Source of the DNA: a virus
Strand: one strand, 5' to 3'
Length of the DNA: 25,161 nt
IMG/VR virus record: IMGVR_UViG_3300046519_000235
Span: 1-25,161 of that record
Shown: piece by piece, positions 6,327-13,777 of the stretch
How positions within the stretch are numbered: the stretch's first letter is position 1
Layout: the number at the start of each line of letters is the position of its first letter
Program-made: the position numbers and the translations under genes
Notes under the pieces: model-generated
The model's database searches: none
Told to the model about the DNA's origin: nothing
What the model saw: only the letters and a program-made list of their open reading frames with translations

Positions 6327-7181
6327 CTAGATTGCTGGATCTTTGCGTCCAAAGCAGAATTGGAAGCCGCCATCACAAAACTCTTCAGATTCCGCCAAAG
6401 CTTTTAATAGAGCCGATTGCCAATGATTTGGGCCGAAGTCTCTGCATGAGGTCGTATAGCTTTTATTCAAAAAAGCCTTGAGTACCGGTGCCCCTACGGC
6501 AGAAAAAATTTCAATGCTGGTTCGTAATGTTCCTAAATAGGTATTGATTGGTACTTTGTAGCGAGAATTTAAATCTAAGGTATCAAATTGAAACTTAAGG
6601 CGTTCAAATTCATTGGCATCAAGCGTTGTTGTACGTGACAACGAGAAAGTAACGAGGAGTCCCGTTGGGCGAACTTCTGCTTCTGCAAGGAGAAAAGCGT
6701 CAACTGGCCGTTCCCCAAAGTAAACATGCGAGAATTGACCTTCAGGAGCATCCCCAGCTTTTGCTCGTTTTAAATTATTGCAGGGATGGCAACAAGGAAT
6801 TAGGTTTTTAGCATAAATGGAATGTGCTTTATACTTTGAGCGCGGTAAGTGATGGTCTAGATCGGTGATTGCCCCAAAGCCGCAATAGGGGCAAATTTCA
6901 GCATTTAATTTTAATCTGTCCCGATAATCTTCAAGCCTTCCGCCTATCTGAACTTGGCTGTATGCGTTGTGAATTGCTTCTAATAATGGCGTTTCTGCAA
7001 CTGTCCCTTTCAAAGTGTCGCAAGGGTTGCCTAGTTTTGCATCGTAAGCCTGGTAAAGTTGTAAAATTCGTAGTTTCTCAATTTCAGTTATAGGGTATAC
7101 GGGGTTGCCATTTACTAATGTCAGGGCAGTGGAGAGGTCGGTAGTTGATGTGTCGGCATTTGGTGCTGTTAATCGCCACAT
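6327..7181 (-). CDS. HNH endonuclease, PtuB-like partner of the upstream ATPase
   Basis: This 284-residue protein contains a zinc-type HNH nuclease core: CPYCG (97-101), DLDHHLPRSKY (107-117), then NLIPCCHPCNN (126-136). The paired CxxC motifs should hold zinc, and the DHH and later Asn form the catalytic HNH set. The N-terminal 90 and C-terminal 130 residues have no motif I recognise. Its ATG overlaps the ATPase stop (TAATG), so the two are translationally coupled. An ABC-type ATPase followed by HNH is the layout of Septu (PtuA/PtuB) anti-phage systems, in which the nuclease acts with the ATPase against invading DNA. Assignment to Septu proper is inference. It is more AT-rich than the flanking early genes. 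Confidence 0.85.
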   Translation of the reverse strand: MWRLTAPNADTSTTDLSTALTLVNGNPVYPITEIEKLRILQLYQAYDAKLGNPCDTLKGTVAETPLLEAIHNAYSQVQIGGRLEDYRDRLKLNAEICPYCGFGAITDLDHHLPRSKYKAHSIYAKNLIPCCHPCNNLKRAKAGDAPEGQFSHVYFGERPVDAFLLAEAEVRPTGLLVTFSLSRTTTLDANEFERLKFQFDTLDLNSRYKVPINTYLGTLRTSIEIFSAVGAPVLKAFLNKSYTTSCRDFGPNHWQSALLKALAESEEFCDGGFQFCFGRKDPAI

Positions 7182-8830
7182 TACAAGTGACCTTCAATGA
7201 CGAGTTGGCTCATTACATAAGCCCTAGCTTGCATGCTCAATCCATATGGTTGAAAAAACTCTTCAATAATATCTAGATTTTTGTGTTCCTTGATTAAGCG
7301 ATCTAGTACTGAATGGAAGTCCGTCGCTCTAGTATTTAATCCAAACGTTTCACCAGTTAAGGTGCCTATGTTTTCGCCGAACGTTTCTTTGCTCGGCTTT
7401 TGTATTGCGGTTATTTTTCCTTCGCGGCGAACGATATAGGTGTGTTTTACAATTGTTTCTTGTAGTACGACGGGGGAGTGAGTCGCTACGATTGCAAACG
7501 CTTTTTTTGTGGAAAGTATGATGCGTATGGCATGCATGAGTGAAGCAAGTAGCGGCGGATGCAGGTGTGTTTCAGGCTCATCAATCAAAATCAAAGAAGA
7601 TTGCGTTGTGTGCGCTGCAAGACTTGCAACTATCTGCATAACAATTTTATGGCCGGTACTCCATAGAAGAAACAGTTTTTCAGGGTCGCTATCGAGGAGC
7701 AATTGTGTAGTTAGTTTGTGCTGGTATGAGGAAAATGATGCGTCGCTTGCGAGGCATCTTAGCGCTCTGTCTAGTATGTGTGTCGCGCCGTTATGCACCA
7801 CAAGTTGCAAGGTTTCCCGATATTCTTCTGCTAGTGATTCAACAGGTTTTAAAAGTGTTGTTGAAACTTTATCTGTCGACGATGTAATAGCTGTGCTTGA
7901 CTCCTCATTGTCAATTTGTGCTTTAAGTTCGGCGGCAATATCTCTTAGGCCGCAAAAAACAAATCGACCACCTCCATCTTGAATGTCTTTGATGATTTGT
8001 ACACGTTCATCCGACTCCCCATCAACACTTGGTTTTAATCCAGGTAGTCGAAAGCTATCGAAAGCACTATAGGAGACAGTAATAATCCGTGGGAATCCAA
8101 TTCCTTCTGGGATTATCTTTCCCACGTCGTCAAAGACTCCATCTTGTCTACTTTTTGTTGTGCCATGAGCTACTCGCGCCAGGCGAGCTAGTAAAGTGCT
8201 TTTGCCAGAGCCATTTTTGCCAATTATTGAAATAATTCGACTGGGTATGGGATGTGCTATGCCTCCTACTCTTTGTACGAACTCAGGAAGAGAGTAGTCG
8301 AACTGTATTTCTTGTTCCCAGCCCGCGACATGAAAAGAGAAATTTAAATCAGTATGTTGAAGGCTGTCGAAATTTTTGTTCAGAAGCGATATTGCCGTGA
8401 GTAAAAAGTCATCATTCTCATTGAAATACCTAAACAGTGAGACGCTCCATCCTTCTTCGCTTCTGAACTCATCGCCCAAACTCGGATTGTAAGCGTAGTC
8501 ATTTAAAGACTCGACTAGGATAACTTTTAAACTTTCATCTAGGGCAGAAAGTCGCTGGTAATAATCTAATGACTGCCCCACCGATACAAAATCTTCAGTT
8601 AGAAAATTGAAGTCTTCAGTGATCTGAAGGAGGTCTGCTGATTTTTGACCTTTTTTCAGTATTTTTACAGTGCCTATTAGGTTGTGCGCTCTTTTTTCTG
8701 GTGGGCCTAGATAAACAAGGCTGTATTGAGTTTCATAGCTATAGTCATTCCAATTATTTTGGATTAAGGCGAATTTATACGCGCTATTATAACTAGGCTC
8801 GGTGCGAGGGGGGAGTACTTGGAATATCAT
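7181..8830 (-). CDS. AAA/ABC-type ATPase, PtuA-like, with long N-terminal extension
   Basis: This 549-residue protein has Walker A GKNGSGKST (about 204-212), a signature-like region LLWSTGHK (388-395), Walker B SLILIDEPETHLHP (412-425) and H-loop VATHSP (448-453). These are features of the SMC/ABC-like ATPases found in Septu, OLD and retron-associated defence. There is no TOPRIM nuclease domain after the H-loop; a separate HNH nuclease gene overlaps its stop by 1 bp instead. The first 195 residues before Walker A, strand-rich and acidic, match nothing I recognise and may be a sensor or interaction domain. AAGGA lies upstream of the start. It begins 28 bp after the repressor stop on the same strand, so co-transcription with the repressor in the lysogen is likely. 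Confidence 0.85.
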   Translation of the reverse strand: MIFQVLPPRTEPSYNSAYKFALIQNNWNDYSYETQYSLVYLGPPEKRAHNLIGTVKILKKGQKSADLLQITEDFNFLTEDFVSVGQSLDYYQRLSALDESLKVILVESLNDYAYNPSLGDEFRSEEGWSVSLFRYFNENDDFLLTAISLLNKNFDSLQHTDLNFSFHVAGWEQEIQFDYSLPEFVQRVGGIAHPIPSRIISIIGKNGSGKSTLLARLARVAHGTTKSRQDGVFDDVGKIIPEGIGFPRIITVSYSAFDSFRLPGLKPSVDGESDERVQIIKDIQDGGGRFVFCGLRDIAAELKAQIDNEESSTAITSSTDKVSTTLLKPVESLAEEYRETLQLVVHNGATHILDRALRCLASDASFSSYQHKLTTQLLLDSDPEKLFLLWSTGHKIVMQIVASLAAHTTQSSLILIDEPETHLHPPLLASLMHAIRIILSTKKAFAIVATHSPVVLQETIVKHTYIVRREGKITAIQKPSKETFGENIGTLTGETFGLNTRATDFHSVLDRLIKEHKNLDIIEEFFQPYGLSMQARAYVMSQLVIEGHL

Positions 8831-8858
8831 CTTGGCTTGTCCTTAAGCAATATGCTTA

Positions 8859-9506
8859 TTATAGGTCCGTTATTTTCCAGCGCGCGCGGCCACATATACT
8901 CCAATCTTCAGTCATCCGAATTATGCGCTCGGGCCAGTCTGGATTAAGGGCATATAAATAATTTTCATTACCCTCTTGCTTAAGTTGTTTAAGGGTCGCG
9001 GCCTGATCTCTAGATCTTTTTGCCGCTACGAAATGTCCTGGGAGCGCTTCAAGGGATGGGTCAATAACAATTTTGTCCCCAGCCATGAATTTTGGCTCCA
9101 TGCTGATCCCTTCTACACGAAGAATAAAAGCCCTCGGGCCAACTGGTCCAGGTGCATCGATCCATTCTTCCGCATCCTTAGGATCGAAATTTCCGGCAGT
9201 CTCACACCATGCTCCCGCCGCAATTGACCCTATTACCGGCAATTTGCGCCCTGTGTGGCTCAAAACGGTCGCATTATTGAATTCGCCGACCCCATAAAGC
9301 ACGTCTAGGTAGCCGCTAGGTAGTTCCAATGCTTTTTCGATTTCGCGAGCTATTTGGTCACCTATGCCTTTCGTGGGATTTTTGCCTCCAAAGGCGCTCA
9401 CTTGCGCCGGAGCCTTCCCTAGAAGATCAGCAATGTCTGTCAGGCGGAGCTTTTTTTCCGCTAACACCCTTCGAAAGTTGTGTAATCGCGTATCTGATAT
9501 TTTCAT
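8859..9506 (-). CDS. cI-like: CI/LexA-type self-cleaving prophage repressor
   Basis: This 215-residue protein has an N-terminal helix-turn-helix (about 20-62, LTDIADLLGKAPAQVSAFGG) and a C-terminal S24 peptidase domain. The probable cleavage bond is Ala97-Gly98 (SIAAGAW), the nucleophile Ser135 (GISMEP) and the general base Lys173 (ATLKQL), at LexA-like spacing. It should maintain lysogeny by binding the TAACC-N5-GGTTA sites at both flanks and be inactivated through RecA after DNA damage. The start at 9506 has only a weak ribosome site. It is divergent from the Cro-like gene, and the ATPase/HNH pair follows on the same strand. Confidence 0.93.
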   Translation of the reverse strand: MKISDTRLHNFRRVLAEKKLRLTDIADLLGKAPAQVSAFGGKNPTKGIGDQIAREIEKALELPSGYLDVLYGVGEFNNATVLSHTGRKLPVIGSIAAGAWCETAGNFDPKDAEEWIDAPGPVGPRAFILRVEGISMEPKFMAGDKIVIDPSLEALPGHFVAAKRSRDQAATLKQLKQEGNENYLYALNPDWPERIIRMTEDWSICGRARWKITDL

Positions 9507-9525
9507 ACGCCGATTCTCGCTGGAT

Positions 9526-9540
9526 TAACCTTTAAGGTGA
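9526..9540. promoter_or_regulatory. Repressor operator site 3 (right, cI-proximal)
   Basis: The sequence is TAACCTTTAAGGTGA, matching TAACC-N5-GGTTA with one mismatch in the second half-site. It lies 20-34 bp upstream of the repressor start, so binding here could autoregulate the repressor gene. A weaker CC-N5-GG element centred near 9549 may be a degenerate middle site. Confidence 0.7.
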
Positions 9541-9555
9541 ATGTCCTTCTAGGTA

Positions 9556-9584
9556 TTGCTAAAAATAACCCGAAAGGTTAACTT
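9556..9584 (+). promoter_or_regulatory. Predicted rightward promoter for the cro-like gene (PR-like)
   Basis: A -35-like TTGCTA (9556-9561) and a -10-like TAACTT (9579-9584) are 17 bp apart, with operator site 4 filling the spacer. The arrangement copies the left promoter, where an operator also sits between the boxes and runs into TAACT. Transcription would enter the Cro-like gene at 9607. Confidence 0.65.
9566..9580. promoter_or_regulatory. Repressor operator site 4 (right, cro-proximal)
   Basis: The sequence is TAACCCGAAAGGTTA, with perfect TAACC and GGTTA half-sites. It lies inside the predicted rightward promoter, centred 40 bp from site 3. Binding would shut off the Cro-like gene and the right early operon. 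Confidence 0.75.
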
Positions 9585-9606
9585 GTGGTCTCGAGAGGGT
9601 ATAACC

Positions 9607-9840
9607 ATGAAGCTGCGTGACTACATCAACCAACTGGATTCTCAGGCCCTTGAGGCATACGCGGGACGCTGCAATATTGCCCTGAGTTATCTGCGTCTTC
9701 ACGTTAAATATGCAAGCAAAGACCCTAGCGTTTCGCTGATCAAGTCGTTAACACGTCAGAGCCAGGGGCACGTGTCGCTTGCGGAGGTTCTGGACCATTT
9801 CGGAATTACAGAATCCGATCCTGAGATAGCAGCTGCATAG
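9607..9840 (+). CDS. cro-like: Cro-like repressor (YdaS/Cro type helix-turn-helix)
   Basis: From the ATG at 9607, with GAGAGGG about 6 bases upstream, this encodes 77 residues (MKLRDYINQLDSQALEAYAG onward). It is small and helical: AYAGRCNIALSYLRLHVKYA forms a helix-turn-helix-like unit and VSLAEVLDHFGI a further helix. An upstream start at 9556 lies in the promoter and is rejected. Divergence from the CI-like gene across shared operators marks it as the Cro partner of the lysis-lysogeny switch. Confidence 0.8.
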   Translation: MKLRDYINQLDSQALEAYAGRCNIALSYLRLHVKYASKDPSVSLIKSLTRQSQGHVSLAEVLDHFGITESDPEIAAA

Positions 9841-9844
9841 CTAG

Positions 9845-9868
9845 AAAAAAGGCGACCCAAAGGCCGCC
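9845..9868 (-). terminator. Leftward rho-independent terminator downstream of cro
   Basis: On the minus strand a 7-bp stem (GGCGGCC with GGTCGCC, one G-T pair, loop TTTG) is followed immediately by TTTTTT (9850-9845). On the plus strand no T run follows, so it acts on leftward transcripts. No minus-strand gene lies nearby to the right, so it points to an unannotated leftward RNA. Confidence 0.75.
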
Positions 9869-10170
9869 CAGTTCCTCCCGGCACGCACCACCACAGCGCT
9901 GTCGGGTCGCGATAAAGAGAGGCGGGCACACCACATGCGAACCGTCGATCTTTACCGCGCTTTCCAAGGCTCGGATGCCTTGGTGTTGCTGCCTTTTCCA
10001 CCACAGATTGGGCAGCTGTTGCGCCAGAGGTGAACGACGGATCGTTCGCCTCGGCACGGTGCCGGTGTCGATCCTGAAGATCTAACCGGCGTTTGGGCCC
10101 TTTCAAGCCTCGCGGCAAATGTACCACCACTGCATGTCGCGCGGCACTGGCAACCTTAAGGATTAATGCC
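9869..10170. other. Gene-free structured stretch between cro and cII-like genes
   Basis: About 300 bp without a convincing gene hold several perfect hairpins: CCAAGGC/GCCTTGG at 9964-9970/9977-9983, a 9-bp stem at 10029-10037/10042-10050 with a CGGA loop, and CGGCAC/GTGCCG at 10052-10057/10059-10064. With the leftward terminator at its left end, it could encode a leftward regulatory RNA (OOP-like) or a structured leader on the rightward mRNA. Only a weak minus-strand promoter candidate (TTGAAA near 10112) was seen. Confidence 0.5.
9935..10033 (+). CDS. Possible 32-residue peptide
   Basis: An ATG at 9935, preceded by GAGAGG at a long spacing, opens a 32-codon frame (MRTVDLYRAFQGSDALVLLP onward) ending at TGA 10031-10033. 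The same frame then stays open to near 10159, so it might be a leader peptide or a remnant of a longer gene interrupted by the stop. It overlaps the hairpin at 9964-9983. The composition looks protein-like but evidence is thin, and a structured RNA reading is equally possible. Confidence 0.25.
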   Translation: MRTVDLYRAFQGSDALVLLPFPPQIGQLLRQR

Positions 10171-10689
10171 ATGAGCCGAATCGCTCTGAGTTCTGTAGAA
10201 CGGGCGCAGCGGGAGATCCTGCCGCTCGATTTAGCGCTTTACCATGCTGCCCGGGACTACCCGGGCGGCGCTGCTGCAATTGCCGCCACCACCGGCAGAA
10301 ACGCCACCACGCTGCAGCACAAGCTGTCTCCAACCCACCCCAGCCACACGGTGAACATTCAGGAATTCGGCGAGATCCTGGAGCTGACCAAGGACCGCCG
10401 CATTTTGGATGCAGTGCATGCGCTGGTCGGGGATACGACTTGGCAGGAGTTGGCCGAGGCGTACACCAACGACATGCCTGAAACCTTGACCACTGGTATT
10501 GCTGAGTATTTTCGGCAGGTCGCGGATTTGGCTGATACCTGGGCCAAAAGCATCGGCGACGGTGTAGTGACGGACCACGAACTGGCCGCGATTCGCCTGC
10601 AGGTGTTTCGAGGTATTCAAGGGCTGTTGGGGATGTTCAACCGCGCCACCTACGTTAATCAAACAACGCGGGGTGTCGACCGTGGCTGA
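10171..10689 (+). CDS. CII-like phage regulatory protein (CP76 family)
   Basis: The protein has 172 residues from the ATG at 10171, with AAGGA nine bases upstream. Residues 20-90 (LYHAARDYPGGAAAIAATTG, then NIQEFGEILELTKDRRILDA) match the phage regulatory CII/CP76 pattern, in which an N-terminal helix-turn-helix decides entry into lysogeny or controls early genes. The C-terminal half is helical and acidic. The in-frame extension to 10093 lacks a ribosome site and crosses the structured leader. It opens the right early operon after the Cro-like gene and overlaps the next gene by 8 bp. Confidence 0.8.
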   Translation: MSRIALSSVERAQREILPLDLALYHAARDYPGGAAAIAATTGRNATTLQHKLSPTHPSHTVNIQEFGEILELTKDRRILDAVHALVGDTTWQELAEAYTNDMPETLTTGIAEYFRQVADLADTWAKSIGDGVVTDHELAAIRLQVFRGIQGLLGMFNRATYVNQTTRGVDRG

Positions 10690-10909
10690 TATCGCTGACT
10701 TTGCCAACGACCTGGTGCAGGAGCGTCTTGATCGGGCACTCGCTTCACGTAACGCCGCCAAGCCCGCTTCGGCGGCGCATTCATTCCTGTTCTGCGAAGG
10801 TTGCGATGATCCCATCCCTGAAGACCGTCGTTTAGCGCAACCCGGTTGTTCGCAGTGCGTGTCTTGCCAATCGATCGAAGAATGGCGGGAGGCCCGTCAT
10901 GCTCGATGA
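10682..10909 (+). CDS. TraR/DksA-type zinc finger protein
   Basis: From GTG 10682 this encodes 75 residues (VADIADFANDLVQERLDRAL onward), with GGGG eight bases upstream; a GTG at 10673 is a less likely alternative. Cys38 and Cys41 (FCEGCDDPIP) with Cys59 and Cys62 (CVSC) form the C4 zinc site of the DksA/TraR family, and GCDDPIPEDRR is typical. TraR-like proteins bind the RNA polymerase secondary channel and change promoter activity without ppGpp; phage versions probably redirect host transcription. It overlaps the CII-like gene before it and the replication gene after it (by 11 bp). Confidence 0.88.
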   Translation: MADIADFANDLVQERLDRALASRNAAKPASAAHSFLFCEGCDDPIPEDRRLAQPGCSQCVSCQSIEEWREARHAR

Positions 10910-13118
10910 GGTATTGGGTCAATTCGCAGACTACGGCCTTGAGCCGGATCAGCCGCTAATTTTTGGCAAGCTGACTCGCTGCAAGACTACTCAGGACAAG
11001 GGCAAGGAAAAGAACGGTTGGTATGTCGTCCATGAGCATCGCACCGAAAAAGACGAGACGCTGATCTTTGGCAGCTTCGGTGACTGGCGTTCGGGCGAAA
11101 CGCAGAAGATTAAGGTGAAGGCGGGGCGGATGTCGCCTGAAGAGCGTGAGGTTATGCGCGCTCGCCAAGAGGACGCCAAACGTCGCGCCGCGGAGATAGC
11201 GGCCAATGCTGCACGTCGAGCGGCGAACCGGGCGGCGGGGCTGTTCAAACGCATGCGGGAGAAGGGCCGTAGCGACTATCTGGATCGAAAGCAGATCGTC
11301 GGTTTTGGTGTTCGTTACGCGCCGCGCACCGGCGCGTTTTTAGTGCCGATGTGCAACGTGCGGGACCAGATCGTCGGCTTGCAGGTGGTCTTTCCGGCTA
11401 AGCAGGAAGACACCGGCCGGGATAAGTCCTACTGGCCTTACGGAATGTCGAAAGAGGGCGCCTTTCACCTGATCGGGCCACATCCTGAGCCGGGGGAACC
11501 AGTGCTGGTATGTGAGGGCTACGCCACGGGCGCCAGCCTGCATATGGCGACCTCGCTGACGGTGGCCATCGCCTTCGATGCGGGCAATCTGCTGGTGGTG
11601 TGCAAGGCGATGCGAGAACGCTTTCCGGGTTGCCCGCTGATAGTCTGCCGGGATGATGACTGGAAGACGAAACGCCCGAATGGTGATGCCTGGAACCCCG
11701 GTGAAGAGAAGGCGAACAACGCCGCCTTGATCGTCGGGGGCCAGGTGGTTGCTCCTATCTTCTCGGGTGAACGGGAAGACAAGTGGACGGACTTCAATGA
11801 CCTGCACGTCGCCGAAGGCTTGGAGGCGGTCCGGCGTCAGGTGTTGGCGGTGGTCAAGCCGCCAGCCGCGGGGGGGTGGAAAGACCAGCTTGCCCGCGCC
11901 GAAAGCGGCGCCCTGATCGCGCACATGCAGAACGTCGAGTTGATTCTTGGCAACGACGAGCGCTGGGCCGGAGTGATCACCTACAGCGCCTTCAGTTCGA
12001 AGATCGTCAAGCTACGTTCTGCCCCTTATGGCGGTGGTACGGGCGACTGGGCAGACATCGATGACGTGCGGGTGATGAAATGGCTCGCGCAGCAATACAA
12101 CCTACGGGTTAAGTCGACCCAGGTAATTGAGGCGGTGAGCGTTGTTGCTCATGACCATGCATTTCATCCAGTGCGGGAGTACCTGCAAAAGCTCGAATGG
12201 GACCGGGTACCTCGGTTGGAAAGTTGGCTCACCGATGTCATGGGCGTGCAGGCCAGCGACTACTCGGCCAAGGTCGGTAAGCGATGGATGCTATCGGCGG
12301 TAGGGCGGGTAATGAGGCCCGGCTGCAAGGCTGACTCGGTGATGATTCTGGAAGGCGCGCAGGGCGCGGGTAAGTCGACGGCAATGAGCATCCTCGGCGG
12401 CGAGTGGTTCATGGATACGCCTTTTGCCCTGGGTGACAAGGACGGCTTTCAGGCTATCCGTGGCAAATGGATTGTCGAGTTGGGAGAGCTGGATAGCTTC
12501 AACAAGGCTGAGAGCACTAAGGCCAAACAGTTCTTCTCGGCATCGACCGATACCTACCGCGAGAGCTACGGCCGCCGAACAAATGACGTGCCACGCCAGT
12601 GTGTGTTCGTGGGGACGACCAACCAAGACGAATACCTTAAGGACGCCACCGGCAACCGGCGTTATTGGCCGGTGGCTTGTACCAAGGTCGACTTGGAGCA
12701 GCTGCGTGAGATCCGTGACCAGCTCTGGGCTGAAGCGAAGTTTTGCTATGAGGCGGGTGACATCTGGTGGGTGACGCCTGATGAGGCGCCGACCTTTGCC
12801 GAGGCGCAGGAAGATCGCTTTGTTGTGGATGAGTGGGAAGGGCCAATTTTGACCTGGTTGGAGGAATCGCAGATTGGTGAAACCACGTCCGGCAGTGAGG
12901 TGCTGACTAATGCGCTGAAGCTCGACTTCGGCCATTGGGGTAAGCCCGAGCAGATGCGTGTTGGGGCGATCATGCACCGGCTTGGTTGGCGGCGGACGCG
13001 GATGCCGGCGCTGGCGAAAAGTGGGCAGCGTCCTTGGGCTTACAAGAAGCCGGTGGGTTGGGGTGGCGCTTCGGCGTTGAAGGTGGAACCGATCGAGGAG
13101 CCTTGCTTCGGTGATTAA
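10899..13118 (+). CDS. TOPRIM primase-VapE (D5-like) helicase replication protein
   Basis: This 739-residue fusion has a TOPRIM-like region (VLVCEGYATGASLH at about 202-215; CRDDDW at 250-255) as in P4-alpha/DUF927-type primases. It is followed by a VapE/virulence-associated-E P-loop domain with Walker A EGAQGAGKST (485-494) and IVELGELDSF (about 530). A basic, Ala/Arg-rich helical stretch lies at 85-125. The protein probably primes and unwinds phage DNA at its origin. It starts at ATG 10899 inside the end of the zinc-finger gene, implying translational coupling, and overlaps the following gene by 8 bp. The classical N-terminal zinc-binding domain of primases is not seen. Confidence 0.88.
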   Translation: MLDEVLGQFADYGLEPDQPLIFGKLTRCKTTQDKGKEKNGWYVVHEHRTEKDETLIFGSFGDWRSGETQKIKVKAGRMSPEEREVMRARQEDAKRRAAEIAANAARRAANRAAGLFKRMREKGRSDYLDRKQIVGFGVRYAPRTGAFLVPMCNVRDQIVGLQVVFPAKQEDTGRDKSYWPYGMSKEGAFHLIGPHPEPGEPVLVCEGYATGASLHMATSLTVAIAFDAGNLLVVCKAMRERFPGCPLIVCRDDDWKTKRPNGDAWNPGEEKANNAALIVGGQVVAPIFSGEREDKWTDFNDLHVAEGLEAVRRQVLAVVKPPAAGGWKDQLARAESGALIAHMQNVELILGNDERWAGVITYSAFSSKIVKLRSAPYGGGTGDWADIDDVRVMKWLAQQYNLRVKSTQVIEAVSVVAHDHAFHPVREYLQKLEWDRVPRLESWLTDVMGVQASDYSAKVGKRWMLSAVGRVMRPGCKADSVMILEGAQGAGKSTAMSILGGEWFMDTPFALGDKDGFQAIRGKWIVELGELDSFNKAESTKAKQFFSASTDTYRESYGRRTNDVPRQCVFVGTTNQDEYLKDATGNRRYWPVACTKVDLEQLREIRDQLWAEAKFCYEAGDIWWVTPDEAPTFAEAQEDRFVVDEWEGPILTWLEESQIGETTSGSEVLTNALKLDFGHWGKPEQMRVGAIMHRLGWRRTRMPALAKSGQRPWAYKKPVGWGGASALKVEPIEEPCFGD

Positions 13119-13476
13119 GCGAATTGATGAAATGCTCAAGCTTTGGGCTGAGGATCTGCATTCTCCTGTGACTGCGGCCTCCTGTGGGTCGAGCGGCGGG
13201 AACATGATCGCCATGTTAATGGAGTGCAAAGGGGAGCTGATCCGTGGGACTCGCGGTAGTCGGGTGTTATTGGATGAGTCGGCGGATATTGAGCTGATTG
13301 TGAACAAGCATCTTGCACCTGAGCTTGCCCTGGTGGTGATGGAGCACTACTGCAACCACGAAAGCTTTCTGTCGCAGAAGATGCTGCATTGCGGATGCAG
13401 TGCGCCGACGTATTACCGTCGTTTGCACGATGCCCATGTGAACATTGAAGGCATGTTGATGGGGACGGCTGCGTGA
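13111..13476 (+). CDS. Candidate late transcription regulator (antiterminator Q / RinA-like)
   Basis: This 121-residue protein starts at GTG 13111, overlapping the replication gene's stop, with GAGGAG upstream. The C-terminal part (about 68-121) contains VVMEHYCNHESFLSQKMLHC and a probable helix-turn-helix with PTYYRRLHDAH, like the sigma-like ends of ArpU/RinA and some Q proteins. The position, last gene of the right early operon just before the lysis genes, is where late regulators sit. Such a protein would allow transcription through the terminators found downstream. The family call rests on pattern and position only. Confidence 0.55.
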   Translation: MIKRIDEMLKLWAEDLHSPVTAASCGSSGGNMIAMLMECKGELIRGTRGSRVLLDESADIELIVNKHLAPELALVVMEHYCNHESFLSQKMLHCGCSAPTYYRRLHDAHVNIEGMLMGTAA

Positions 13477-13502
13477 CCCCCGGCATGACTCCGGCTGTTG
13501 TT

Positions 13503-13777
13503 GTCCCACTGGCCCGCCTTGCCCCACTGCGTTTTGACGTGGTGGGACAAGCGCGGGCCTTGTCGTTGTTGGGCTGTCCCACCGTCCCGCCTGTCGAGGC
13601 CTCCCGCCCATGTGTGCGGAGCGGGCACCAGCACGCGCCCGTGGCGCGCACGCGTGTTATTCAATTTCTTCCTTTACACGAGAAAGTAGATAGAACAGTA
13701 GGACAGTGGGGCGAGGCCCCGAATTTAGGCGCTCTCAGGCGTCCCACTTCGATCTTGAAAGGTGGGACAAATGGGAC
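13503..13777. repeat. GTCCCAC heptamer cluster, both orientations
   Basis: Exact GTCCCAC copies lie at 13503-13509, 13576-13582 and 13741-13747, with inverted copies GTGGGAC at 13542-13548 and 13762-13768. One-mismatch copies are at 13584-13590, 13698-13704 (inverted) and 13771-13777 (inverted). Two sets form inverted pairs (13501-13509/13542-13550 and 13741-13747/13762-13768). Such density is not expected by chance and suggests protein-binding iterons. Confidence 0.7.

Noticed and set aside
9756-10172. Minus-strand open frame of 138 codons between cro and cII
   Set aside because: It runs antisense through the end of cro, the terminator and several hairpins, and has no ribosome site. It is likely open because of GC-rich composition.
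12291-13307. Minus-strand open frame of 338 codons opposite the VapE domain
   Set aside because: It is a GC-driven shadow of the replication gene, which has intact Walker motifs.
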